23,284 nucleotides of DNA from Patescibacteria group bacterium (GTDB taxonomy: Bacteria > Patescibacteriota > Microgenomatia > Levybacterales > UBA12049): assembly GCA_018900295.1 (NCBI GenBank), contig JAHIGH010000027.1, positions 1-23,284 on the forward strand. The letters run 5' to 3'. This document shows positions 13,117-21,799 of this stretch, piece by piece. Positions within the stretch are counted from its first letter, which is position 1, and each line of letters opens with the position of its first letter. The notes beneath the pieces were generated by a model. It saw only the letters and a list, made by a program, of their open reading frames with translations. It was not told the DNA's origin and made no database searches. The position numbers and the translations under genes were made by a program.

Positions 13117-15126
13117 AACGATCTCTTTCCAAAGATTTAAATAAGAAGGTGAGTTCAATTTAATACCCTTGTTTGTTAGTTTTTGTTGGAGCTTATATGC
13201 CTTATCCATTCTTGCAATAATATAATCTTTGCTTTTTGAAGGATTTATGGTGTTTATCTCTTGAATGTCTTCTTTCATAGCATGTAAAAAATGCAATCTT
13301 GGTTTGGAAAAATTTTCAGAAAAAGTTACATGACTACATCCTTCGCATTCACATTTTAATTTTAAATTTAATTCTGGAAACTCCTTTTGTAAGCTATCTT
13401 CTTCTGCAATTATATCCTGATACAAACGGCTATTCCCACCAAACGGAACAGCAAGAAGTAAATCTCTAAAATAGTACTTCGTGGGCATCCTGATATTATC
13501 TTCTTCTTTTACTATTAAGCTCTTCGTAAAATTATCTAGTATACCTAATCCTGAGCTTATTGCATCAAATCCTATTGTCAGCAAGCCTAAGGCGACGACG
13601 GGAACTCTATTTGCGATAATTTTTGTTTTTCCATAGTTTTTAATTTCTTTTGCAGTAAGAATAAAATTATATAGTTGAGCATCTCCAACACTCTCTGATA
13701 TTTTGTCAATAAAAAATTGGAGATAATCCATTCCACAATTTCCATAGTCTTCGATTATAATTTTTCTCTCCTTAGCTCTGCATAATAATTCAGCTTGAGT
13801 GCAAATAGCACCGGAAACTTTATATTGAGGGGATTTTTTCCTTACATAATCAATACCCTCTCTTAATAATTTAAGATTTATTTGAAACCAATCATCGCTT
13901 GTATTATCAAAATAAAAGAATGGAGCGGTTAAGATATTGCACCCGTTTTCGACCTGAAGTTCTATAACCTTGCCCACAAACTCCTTAAGGTATCTTTCAT
14001 CTTCAAAATCTTCGGCAGTTAGAGCATCATACCCATCGGGAGCGTAGGGAAGCTCTTTTAATCCCTTCGTCTTTCTAAAATTTGTATATGCTAATCTGTT
14101 GGTACTTGGGTCGGCAATGAAATCTATGCTATTTCCTTTTCCTCTAATTAAGGAAAGAATTTTCTTATATTGGGCGTGTAGATTTATCGGAAAATCTACG
14201 CCATCAATAGTTTCTCCTTTCAAAAAATCTTCCAAGATTGATGTATCGTTTTGTATTGTCCTTAAATAAAACTTAACCTTATCAGCTTTTTCAGGAATTG
14301 ATTCCTTTTGCTTTTCCTCTAATGCTTTAATAATATCGGAAATTGAACTGTATCTTTGATAAACCTCTTTACTTAAAAGCTTTAATACGACATTTTCAAT
14401 ATGGTTAGGTATTTCTGGATTGATTGAAGTAGGATACGGAGGCTTAACGCTTATGGTTTTATGAATTATTTGCGCAGGAGTAGAAGGATAAAAAAGAATC
14501 TTTCCAGTAAGTAATTCATATAAAATAACGCCAACTGAATAATAATCACTTCCATCTTTAAGAGGTTTTTCACCTTTGGCTTGTTCCGGAGACATATAAA
14601 AATAGGTTCCAATAGGTTGACCTGTTTGAGTAATTGATGAGTAGTCAATTATTTTAGACAAACCATAATCCAAAATTTTAATTACTCCGCTCTTAGTTAT
14701 CTTAATGTTTTCAGGTTTAAGGTCGCGATGTATTATTCCCGCCTTATGAATATCCTGCAATCCCTTCAAAATCTCTATTGTCAATCCTATTGCATTTTCA
14801 TCTTTCCATGCTTTGGGATCTTTATTCCTTATCTCGCGAAGAGTTTCTCCCTCTACGAATTCCATTATAATCATCCTGTATGAGGTATTATTTTCTATAT
14901 ATTCTCCATCCCCTACCAATGCTACCGCATATTTACTATTCACTTTTTTTAAGGCGGACACTTCTCTAATAAATCTCGCCTCGTTAATATCGTCATAGAT
15001 GAACTCTTTGCGGATGAATTTTATCGCGAAGACATTATTATTTTTGGTGGCTTTATAAACCTCGCCAAATTGTCCTTTTCCTATAAACTTCTCAATCTTA
15101 TATCCATTTATATTTTTCCCTATCAT
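13105..15126 (-). CDS. Ser/Thr protein kinase fused to a C-terminal TIM-barrel/TGT-like domain
   Basis: A 673-residue protein. Residues about 8-270 form a Hanks-type kinase: Gly loop GKGQFGEV (16-23), Lys36 in FAIKFI, catalytic HRDLKPEN (133-140), DYG (152-154) in place of DFG, and SPE (179-181) in place of APE. No transmembrane segment or PASTA repeats follow, so it is cytoplasmic, unlike the common PknB type. Residues about 330-673 form a second domain of alternating strands and helices (IDFIADPSTNRLAY, GCNILTAPFFYF, KVSGAICTQAEL, KIIANRVPVVALGLL, GFDAISSGLG), ending in C592-E-C594-E-G-C597 plus a downstream His-rich helix (HFLHAM). The CxCxxC...H arrangement resembles the zinc site of tRNA-guanine transglycosylases. 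The start is supported by SD AAGGTGG and TATAAT (15150-15155). The fusion suggests a signalling or defence role, not proven. Confidence 0.85.
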   Translation of the reverse strand: MIGKNINGYKIEKFIGKGQFGEVYKATKNNNVFAIKFIRKEFIYDDINEARFIREVSALKKVNSKYAVALVGDGEYIENNTSYRMIIMEFVEGETLREIRNKDPKAWKDENAIGLTIEILKGLQDIHKAGIIHRDLKPENIKITKSGVIKILDYGLSKIIDYSSITQTGQPIGTYFYMSPEQAKGEKPLKDGSDYYSVGVILYELLTGKILFYPSTPAQIIHKTISVKPPYPTSINPEIPNHIENVVLKLLSKEVYQRYSSISDIIKALEEKQKESIPEKADKVKFYLRTIQNDTSILEDFLKGETIDGVDFPINLHAQYKKILSLIRGKGNSIDFIADPSTNRLAYTNFRKTKGLKELPYAPDGYDALTAEDFEDERYLKEFVGKVIELQVENGCNILTAPFFYFDNTSDDWFQINLKLLREGIDYVRKKSPQYKVSGAICTQAELLCRAKERKIIIEDYGNCGMDYLQFFIDKISESVGDAQLYNFILTAKEIKNYGKTKIIANRVPVVALGLLTIGFDAISSGLGILDNFTKSLIVKEEDNIRMPTKYYFRDLLLAVPFGGNSRLYQDIIAEEDSLQKEFPELNLKLKCECEGCSHVTFSENFSKPRLHFLHAMKEDIQEINTINPSKSKDYIIARMDKAYKLQQKLTNKGIKLNSPSYLNLWKEIVLKF

Positions 15127-15149
15127 ATCCGTCCACCTTAATGAGATTT

Positions 15150-15155
15150 ATTATA
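15150..15155 (-). promoter_or_regulatory. -10 box of the kinase gene
   Basis: TATAAT on the minus strand is followed by AAGGTGG (15132-15138 region) and the ATG of the kinase at 15126. The -35 is weak. Unlike several neighbours, this gene has a conventional leader with a good SD. The box lies just past the stop of the ATPase stump. Confidence 0.55.
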
Positions 15156-15159
15156 CTCT

Positions 15160-15327
15160 TCATGAAACTCTTTTACTATCCTGTTGTATTGAGGTTTTGC
15201 CTGCGTTGTTTTGACCAACCAGAACATTTAAGCCCTGACTAAATTCTACTGACACATTTTGAAACTTCTTGTAATTCTTAAGACCTAATTTTTTAATATG
15301 AATTCTTTGTTTATTTACTTCCAGCAT
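15160..15327 (-). pseudogene. 5' stump of an OLD/RecF-like AAA ATPase
   Basis: A 55-codon frame begins with ATG 15327, 2 nt after the hsdS stop. It reads MLEVNKQRIHIKKLGLKNYK and KFQNVSVEFSQGLNVLVG, then the P-loop GQNNAGKTS, and ends four codons-plus later (IQQDSKRVS, stop at 15160-15162). This is the unmistakable first strand/P-loop segment of SMC-like ATPases such as OLD-family nucleases, RecF and AAA_21 proteins, which normally run to 400-700 residues. All of the Walker B, Toprim and C-terminal parts are missing. The position makes it the former fourth gene of the hsdRMS operon, cut off where the kinase locus begins. It is most likely non-functional. Confidence 0.8.
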
Positions 15328-15329
15328 AT

Positions 15330-16508
15330 TTAACTAAGGGAGAATGATTTTTGCATTAGCGCTTGAAATTGATTTTCTAATTCATTCGATTGATTAATCA
15401 TTTTATGTTTAAGTATTTCAGTTTTTTGAACAATTTCTGCAAATTTATTTTGTAAATTTATCGGGGGTACTGGAAAAGTTAGGTTATCTAAAATTCCCGT
15501 ATTCATATGTGTGAATGATCCATCTCCTCCAGTCTTAAGTCTTCCTACTCTTCCTTTACAGTAATTCATTAAACTAATAAAATATATGGGAAGTAATTTA
15601 TTCACATCGAGTGAAAGTTTAATTAAATTTGTACTAATAATAGACGGATTTTCTTGGTTTCTAATAATCGCCATTTTCCCTACTGTTCCAGCCCTTGAGA
15701 TTATAATGTCGCCATTTACTACTTGGTATTTTTTAAGTTCTTCAAATTTTTCCTTTGATATATAAAGACAATTATCGGGCACAAAATCCATTCCTTGGAT
15801 ATTATCCATTGCCCATACTGAAATGCCAGTACTTACATATTCCTCTTTTTTTAACGCACTACCAAATGGCCCGCATTTTGTTCCATCTTTGTCGTTAATA
15901 TAAAATTGAGATAATTTTAAATTATTAAAACCATTAGGATTGGCAATAGGATCACCAAACATTTCTAAAAAAGTTGATTTTAAATATTCATCTAGTAAAA
16001 CTATTGCTTGTTTGCGTTTTTGACGAAGAGCATCGGCTTGATCGAGAATTTTTACGATTTGTTTTTGTTCCTCGAGCGGGCGAGGCACAAAATCTAGATT
16101 TGAGAAATTTGTTTTATTAACAATTGGCACCACTGCGCTATTTGCAATCTGTTTGAGCTTTTTGGTTAAAGTTAGTGAATAGTAATATCCATATTTATAC
16201 TCAACTAGATCGCTATTAAAAGTTATAGAATTAATTTGTTGATTGGTAACTAAATCTGTTCCAGCAATACCAACTTTACCTAACGAACCAATACATGAAA
16301 CCATGATTGAATGTTTAGCAATTAAATTTGCTTTATTGACTCCGTTTTCTGTTATATACTCCTCGGTTTTTACTATCTCATGAGAGCCAATTAAATTTGG
16401 GGGTTTTACAAAAGGTATTGTTCCGCCTGAATAATAAATGTCAGTTAATTTACTAGGTGTTTTTCCGGTTGTGATTATTGCAACATCTTTCAGTTTTACA
16501 CTTTTCAT
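15330..16508 (-). CDS. hsdS: Type I restriction-modification specificity subunit HsdS
   Basis: A 392-residue DNA-recognition subunit with the usual two half-subunits. TRD1 covers about 1-145 (VKLKDVAIITTGKTPS ... IPFVKPPNLIG), the central conserved helix is about 146-195 (LEEQKQIVKILDQADALRQK), TRD2 about 198-350 (KLSQFYINDKDGTKCGPFGSA ... GDIIISRAGTVGKMAII), and the distal helix ends the protein (LQNKFAEIVQKTEILKHKMI). Two different TRDs imply a bipartite asymmetric target. The length is that of intact HsdS. The start overlaps the hsdM stop by 4 nt (ATGA, 16505-16508), so production is coupled to the methylase. It works with HsdM for methylation and with HsdR for cleavage. Confidence 0.95.
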   Translation of the reverse strand: MKSVKLKDVAIITTGKTPSKLTDIYYSGGTIPFVKPPNLIGSHEIVKTEEYITENGVNKANLIAKHSIMVSCIGSLGKVGIAGTDLVTNQQINSITFNSDLVEYKYGYYYSLTLTKKLKQIANSAVVPIVNKTNFSNLDFVPRPLEEQKQIVKILDQADALRQKRKQAIVLLDEYLKSTFLEMFGDPIANPNGFNNLKLSQFYINDKDGTKCGPFGSALKKEEYVSTGISVWAMDNIQGMDFVPDNCLYISKEKFEELKKYQVVNGDIIISRAGTVGKMAIIRNQENPSIISTNLIKLSLDVNKLLPIYFISLMNYCKGRVGRLKTGGDGSFTHMNTGILDNLTFPVPPINLQNKFAEIVQKTEILKHKMINQSNELENQFQALMQKSFSLS

Positions 16509-18052
16509 TTATATTGATTTCTTAAATTAAAAAGCCCATTTGATATTTCATTTTCTAGGTTCTCAATTTTTTCTAAAATCTTCGCTGGGTCTTCATATTC
16601 AACTTCTTTATAGTCTGCATCTTTGTATCTATTAATACTCAAATCATAATTATTTTCTTCAATCTCTTTACGATTTACAAAAAATGCTTTTTGTTTTTTG
16701 TCTATATCAATTTGCGGATTTCTGCTTTTCCATTTGCTTATAATATCAGGTATGTCGTTGTCTACAGTTTTTGTTCTTTTGTCATCAAGAGAATATCCAT
16801 CTGCTTCCATGTCATAAAACCAGACGTTTTCAGTCGTGCCTCCTTTAACAAAAATTAGAACTGCTGTGCTTACTCCCGCATAAGGCTTGAATACCCCCGA
16901 CGGCATGGAAATAACGCCTTGTAGCTCACATTGCTCAATTAACAACTTTCTAAGTGCTTTATGGGCATTAGAAGAGCCAAAAAGAACTCCATCCGGCACA
17001 ATTACGCCGGCTCTTCCCCCAAGCCGGAGCATGTTATAAATTCTATTTACAAACAAAAGCTCTGTCTTGGTTGTGTTGATAGATAAATCTTCGTTAATAT
17101 CGCTCTTATCAATACTTCCTTTAAAAGGCGGGTTGGCCATCACTACATCAAATCTATTATTTTCGTTATACTTTTTGGAAAGCGTATCTTTGTAGTCAAT
17201 ATTCGGGTGATCTATGCCATGAAGCATTAAATTCATCAATCCGATTCTTACCATCGTCGTATCAAAATCAAATCCGTAAAACGCTTTTTCTCTTAAAAAT
17301 TGCCATTGTCTTTTGTCAGATAGCTTATCGCTAATTGTGCCCCATACTGTTCCGTTGTCCTCTTTTACGAGGTAATTTTCGCTTGTATGCTGTGTAAGGA
17401 TGTGTTGATATGCTCCCAGCAAGAAACCTCCCGTACCGCAAGCAGGGTCGCATATTTCTTCTCCAAGCTTTGGATCTACCAATGCGGCAATCATTTGTAT
17501 GATATGTCTAGGCGTTCTAAATTGCCCATTTTTGCCGGATTGGGCTATCTCTGAAAGTAAATATTCATAAACATCTCCCTGGGTATCCTGGAATGACTGT
17601 CCTTCCTTTTGTTCTCTTTCGATTTCGTTATAAATATTATCAATAATATTCACCGCTTCAACCAAAAGTGACGCTTTGGGAATCATGAATACGGCATCCT
17701 TCATATGCTCCGTAAAGGCGCTGTTACCATTTTTTAATGTTTTAATAAAAGGAAATACTTTCGCTTGAACATGCGTCAGCATTTCCCCGCCTTCAAGCTG
17801 TTTGAAATAACTCCATCTTTTCTTTTGGTTATCCTCCCCGTCCTTATCAGTTCCTCCAAAAATAGAAATATATTTTTGTTTTGAAAATCCGGTCTCCGCA
17901 TCCGCTTTCCGTTTTAAATCCAGTTCATCAATCCTTTTCATGAAGAGTAAATAAGAGATTTGCTCAATGGCGGTTAGAGGATTAGCAATCCCGCCAGACC
18001 AAAATTTATCCCAGAGATTATTTATTTCTGATTTAATAGTATTTGATAACAT
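16505..18052 (-). CDS. hsdM: Type I restriction-modification methyltransferase HsdM
   Basis: A 515-residue N6-adenine methyltransferase. The N-terminal HsdM_N region (about 5-140) begins IKSEINNLWDKFWSGGI and is followed by the QFRTPRHI element (177-184), SAM motif I DPACGTGGF (202-210) and the catalytic NPPF (307-310). A C-terminal helical tail interacts with HsdS. It methylates host DNA at the site read by HsdS so that HsdR does not cut it. The gene looks intact and starts 6 nt after the hsdR stop, forming an R-M-S operon. The order and the HsdR C-terminus point to the EcoEI-like (type IB/IC-like) branch, with low certainty. Confidence 0.96.
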   Translation of the reverse strand: MLSNTIKSEINNLWDKFWSGGIANPLTAIEQISYLLFMKRIDELDLKRKADAETGFSKQKYISIFGGTDKDGEDNQKKRWSYFKQLEGGEMLTHVQAKVFPFIKTLKNGNSAFTEHMKDAVFMIPKASLLVEAVNIIDNIYNEIEREQKEGQSFQDTQGDVYEYLLSEIAQSGKNGQFRTPRHIIQMIAALVDPKLGEEICDPACGTGGFLLGAYQHILTQHTSENYLVKEDNGTVWGTISDKLSDKRQWQFLREKAFYGFDFDTTMVRIGLMNLMLHGIDHPNIDYKDTLSKKYNENNRFDVVMANPPFKGSIDKSDINEDLSINTTKTELLFVNRIYNMLRLGGRAGVIVPDGVLFGSSNAHKALRKLLIEQCELQGVISMPSGVFKPYAGVSTAVLIFVKGGTTENVWFYDMEADGYSLDDKRTKTVDNDIPDIISKWKSRNPQIDIDKKQKAFFVNRKEIEENNYDLSINRYKDADYKEVEYEDPAKILEKIENLENEISNGLFNLRNQYK

Positions 18053-18058
18053 ATTGTT

Positions 18059-20866
18059 TTATGCTTGATTAAATTGTTGTGAGAATGAATATATTTCGGC
18101 AATCTCAGCATTGTTAAACAAACCTCTAATTCCTTGCGAATGAAGTCTTGTAAATGGCAGTTCCACTAAATCGCTCTTTTCTATATCTCTCTTTTGCAGG
18201 ATCGTGGTTTTTAACATTTGTAAAAATTGAATTTGCCTTGAAGTATAATAGTCGCTATGTTCGGCAATGAAACGGTCAAATTTGAGCGTTACTTCTTCAG
18301 GCCATGTAGAAAGTCTTTCAAGACCTAAAATATGTCTGATAAACTGAATAAATGTAGCCGATTGGTTGTCATATACTTTTTGCAATAAATCAACGGTTAT
18401 ATTCGGGTTTTGTTCTTGTAATAGATTTTCTAATTCTATCGTTTCATTTTTTGTTATTTGTTCTCCATTTAATAGTTTTTGCAGAACCGTATTTTTTTCT
18501 TTTAGCTCATTAATTAATTTTTCCACCCGTGCCCTATATGCAAAAGTTGTCATCCTTTCGTGTTCCCGACCAAATTCCACCCACTCTTTTTTTGTAACCA
18601 AATCTTCAAGATTTAGTTTCTCAATTTCATTTTTGACAGGATCTCGAAATCTCATTAACGGTGCCAATCTTTTAATTGCTTCATAAAGTTTATCTTCTTC
18701 AATACTCGACCAATATTCGTCTTTCTGGATTTCCTCGATTAAGTCTTTTTCCTTGTGTACCAAGTTGATTGTAAGAGGGAGTTCATTTACTTGTCCAATA
18801 ATGCTTTCTCTTAAGATATTTTGCACCTCATTATTGGCTAAAATATGCGAGGTTGAGAGATCAGTAATATCAATTTCAAAACGCATTGCTTTGAAATCCA
18901 TTCCATGTCTGGCTCTCAAAATTGGCGCAATTGTTTTTCTTAGAAAATCTAGTTTTTCATCTGTGATACCATTCCAAAAATTGTCATCATTTGCTCTTTC
19001 CAATACGGCTTTATTTTCGAGGACGACTACATTATTTTCCGGCAGGGAATTAATATCAGCTCTAATGTCATTTATAACTCTTTCAACAATCTCGTTTCGA
19101 TTTGTTTTCAATGAGGCTTCTAATTTATTTAACCTTGCGTGAAAAAGACGAACAGGTAAAGGGGTTTGACTGCCCGGCTCTCGTCCCTTCGGATTCATTT
19201 TGAAATATTGAAAGTTACTCCAACAGTCAATTATTAGAAATTTGTCTTTTTGAGTGCACCACTCTTTTCTTTTTGCGGGATTTTCTTCTAATACCCTAGT
19301 TCCCCGACCTATCATTTGCCAAAACTTAGTATAAGAATAGACCGGTTTGGCAAATACAAGATTTACAACTTCTCTAATATCTATACCTGTATCAAGCATA
19401 TCCACGCTTATAGCGATACGAGGAAAATCTTGATTTTTAAATTGATCAAGTAATCCCCCTTTTCCGTAAGAACGTGAATCTTCCGATACTATTACTTTTG
19501 CAAGGCTGCCTTTATGTTCGGGGTAAAGTGCATCAAAAATTTCTTCCAATCTTCTGGCATGATTTTTAGATACTGCGAAGAATATACTTTTACCAGGGAG
19601 CACACCGTTACCGTCTTTTATAGATTCCTCCATAAATTCCTGGACTATAACTTTATTTGTTCCAGAATTTGTAACTTTATGCTCCAAGTCAGTACCTTCA
19701 AAATTAATATCATCAAGCTCTTTTCCTTCTTCGATTAATTTACCTTGGATTTCGTATGGAAGATTATCTGCTTTTATCCCTTCTAATTGGAATTTTGATT
19801 GAACATCAAGCACTTCGAAATCATTCAGGTAGGGTGGAATATGTTGAGTAGCCTCTTCGTAGGAATAAGCAAAAGTTGGATCACCAGATTTACTTTCGAA
19901 TAGTTCAAAAGTATCGTGTTCAATTTTATTTGTTGGGGTAGCCGTTAAGCCAACTTGAAAAGCGTCAAAATAATTTAATATGTTTTTATATACGTTATAA
20001 ATTGATCTATGGCTTTCATCTGCGACAATAACATCAAAAAAGAACGGAGAAATATATTTATCTTCATTCTCAATAATATTCATCATCGTTGGATAAGTGC
20101 TTACATATATTCTCCTATCAAAAGAGAATTCTTTTTCTCCTCGCTCCGGCCAAATGGGTGCATTCGGTAAAAAATCCTTAAAAGCTTCGTAGGCTTGCTC
20201 GCCAAGCGCTATTCTATCTACAAGGAAAAGCACACGCTGTCCCCATTTTGCTCTTGTAAGTACATCTATTAAACTTACACACATTCTTGTTTTACCTGTT
20301 CCCGTAGCCATCACTAACAAAAACTTTCTTTTATTATTTTCAACACCTTCAAGTACAGTTCTTATTGCTTGAATCTGGTAAGGCCTTGCGGCAATATCTT
20401 TGCTAATTAACTCTACAGACAAAGGAGATCTTTCTTTACGCAGAAATCTAAGTCTTTCTAGGTCATCCCTTGTGGGAAAACCATAAATCTTTCTTGGAGG
20501 GTAATTTTCAGTATCCCAAAAGAAGGCTTCATAACCGTTGGTATAAAAAACAAATGGCCTATCTATTACAAGCTTATTCTCAATATTTTTGGCGTATTGC
20601 AATGATTGCTCTTTGCCTACCCGTGCATCCTTTGAGGTTCGCTTTGCTTCAACAACTGCGAGTGGTTTACCGTCTTTACCGAGGAGTAAATAATCTACGA
20701 ATTGATGGTCTGTATACTCAGTTTTGAATTCTTCTTCTACACCTGAATCACCAAGGTAAATATTAAATTCAAGTGAAACTTGGGAAGGGTCGCTAGCTTC
20801 CCACCCGGCTTTTCGGAGATTTTTATCAATTATTTCTCGCCTTGTTTGTGCTTCCGTTCTGTCCAT
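18059..20866 (-). CDS. hsdR: Type I restriction endonuclease motor subunit HsdR
   Basis: A 935-residue translocase-nuclease. The N-terminal nuclease has FVDYLLLGKDGKPLAVVEAK, i.e. D58 ... E73-A-K75 of the PD-(D/E)XK fold. The SF2 motor has motif I MATGTGKT (186-193), motif II DESH (283-286), motif III TATP (308-311), and motif VI QMIGRGTR. The C-terminal third matches the EcoEI-type coupling region (EcoEI_R_C), including LRFRDPV-like and FARE-like segments. It moves DNA through the complex and cuts at random distant sites when the target is unmethylated. The frame is complete. TATAAT at 20909-20914 lies 43 nt upstream, but no clear SD is seen. Confidence 0.96.
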   Translation of the reverse strand: MDRTEAQTRREIIDKNLRKAGWEASDPSQVSLEFNIYLGDSGVEEEFKTEYTDHQFVDYLLLGKDGKPLAVVEAKRTSKDARVGKEQSLQYAKNIENKLVIDRPFVFYTNGYEAFFWDTENYPPRKIYGFPTRDDLERLRFLRKERSPLSVELISKDIAARPYQIQAIRTVLEGVENNKRKFLLVMATGTGKTRMCVSLIDVLTRAKWGQRVLFLVDRIALGEQAYEAFKDFLPNAPIWPERGEKEFSFDRRIYVSTYPTMMNIIENEDKYISPFFFDVIVADESHRSIYNVYKNILNYFDAFQVGLTATPTNKIEHDTFELFESKSGDPTFAYSYEEATQHIPPYLNDFEVLDVQSKFQLEGIKADNLPYEIQGKLIEEGKELDDINFEGTDLEHKVTNSGTNKVIVQEFMEESIKDGNGVLPGKSIFFAVSKNHARRLEEIFDALYPEHKGSLAKVIVSEDSRSYGKGGLLDQFKNQDFPRIAISVDMLDTGIDIREVVNLVFAKPVYSYTKFWQMIGRGTRVLEENPAKRKEWCTQKDKFLIIDCWSNFQYFKMNPKGREPGSQTPLPVRLFHARLNKLEASLKTNRNEIVERVINDIRADINSLPENNVVVLENKAVLERANDDNFWNGITDEKLDFLRKTIAPILRARHGMDFKAMRFEIDITDLSTSHILANNEVQNILRESIIGQVNELPLTINLVHKEKDLIEEIQKDEYWSSIEEDKLYEAIKRLAPLMRFRDPVKNEIEKLNLEDLVTKKEWVEFGREHERMTTFAYRARVEKLINELKEKNTVLQKLLNGEQITKNETIELENLLQEQNPNITVDLLQKVYDNQSATFIQFIRHILGLERLSTWPEEVTLKFDRFIAEHSDYYTSRQIQFLQMLKTTILQKRDIEKSDLVELPFTRLHSQGIRGLFNNAEIAEIYSFSQQFNQA

Positions 20867-20908
20867 ATGAATATCGATCTAAATTTTAATTAACTTGCTC
20901 TAGGATGA

Positions 20909-20914
20909 ATTATA
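20909..20914 (-). promoter_or_regulatory. -10 box for hsdR operon
   Basis: TATAAT on the minus strand, 42 nt ahead of the hsdR start, in the 76-nt gap behind the DinD-like gene. No clear -35 is seen at 16-18 nt. It could let the R-M operon be transcribed separately from the upstream genes. Confidence 0.45.
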
Positions 20915-20942
20915 CAATAAATGAGGGATAAATGGATATTCT

Positions 20943-21791
20943 TTATGATAACTGTTTTTTATTTTTTGATTTTGGCAAAAAATTCTCGCCGGTAATTATA
21001 CTTTTACCGATTTTTTTCTCCAAAGCTATTCTCGCGTCTTTTGCGATTTTTCCGCCTTTTACCGCGGGAATTCTATTTTCCTCTAACCCCTGCGTTTTGT
21101 CTGTCTCAGCAATTCTGCGCGTAGAAAGCTCCGCCAAAGCAGTAAAGATCAATTCTTCTTCGCTCATGTGGTCGCGTAGATTTTGTGTTTTCAAGCCTTT
21201 CAAATTTTTATGATTTTTTACAGACAAATCGCTCCACTCCTCATGAATAATATTTGTCAAAATTGCAAACTCATCGCCTTTTTTCACACCATTCTCACTC
21301 CAATAATCCGTCAGCTTGTTTCTCGTTTCTTGTCCAGTCATTCGTTGCTGGATCCATTTTTCGCTTCTGCCTTGTTTTTGCCAATATTCCCTCGAACGGT
21401 TTAAAGCTTTTTCAGGATCAGCCATTTCCTGCATTCGTTCATAGCCTACCTTTGCTAACCATAGTTTAATCGGTTCCGCTTTTTTGCTCGGCACGGACTG
21501 GACAAGACGAAGAATTATTTTTACATCGGCCACATCGGTTTCCCGCATTTTTCCGTCTTCGGCAGGAAGTTTCAACCGGTTACAATTTGTAACCACTTGA
21601 CTTCCTTCTTTTACAAGGCGATTTTTTAGTACTTTCCAATAGTTTCTTGCAAGCTGAAAATCTACTTGATCCGTCAAAGCTGCGACAATATCAATCACCG
21701 AAAAATACCAAACTTCTTTTTGTTCATCATAAAAACGACGAATTTTGAAATTTTCAAAAATAGCCAGCGAATTTGAAATATTTTTCTTCAT
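20943..21791 (-). CDS. BRO-N/DinD-like DNA-damage-inducible family protein
   Basis: A 282-residue protein with an N-terminal BRO-N domain (about 8-115: FENFKIRRFYDEQKEVWYFSV followed by IDIVAALTD) and a C-terminal region (about 125-282) with KLWLAKVGYERMQEMADPE, QEWSDLSVKNHKNLKGLK-like, NLRDHMSEEELIF and ALEKKIGKS segments as in DinD proteins. E. coli DinD inhibits RecA; BRO-N proteins are also found in phages and plasmids as antirepressors. These genes often accompany type I R-M operons. It starts 8 nt after the CoA fusion gene and probably shares its transcript. No SD is visible. Its function here is unknown; a modulator of the host response to DNA damage or of restriction is plausible. Confidence 0.85.
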   Translation of the reverse strand: MKKNISNSLAIFENFKIRRFYDEQKEVWYFSVIDIVAALTDQVDFQLARNYWKVLKNRLVKEGSQVVTNCNRLKLPAEDGKMRETDVADVKIILRLVQSVPSKKAEPIKLWLAKVGYERMQEMADPEKALNRSREYWQKQGRSEKWIQQRMTGQETRNKLTDYWSENGVKKGDEFAILTNIIHEEWSDLSVKNHKNLKGLKTQNLRDHMSEEELIFTALAELSTRRIAETDKTQGLEENRIPAVKGGKIAKDARIALEKKIGKSIITGENFLPKSKNKKQLS

Positions 21792-21799
21792 AATATTTT

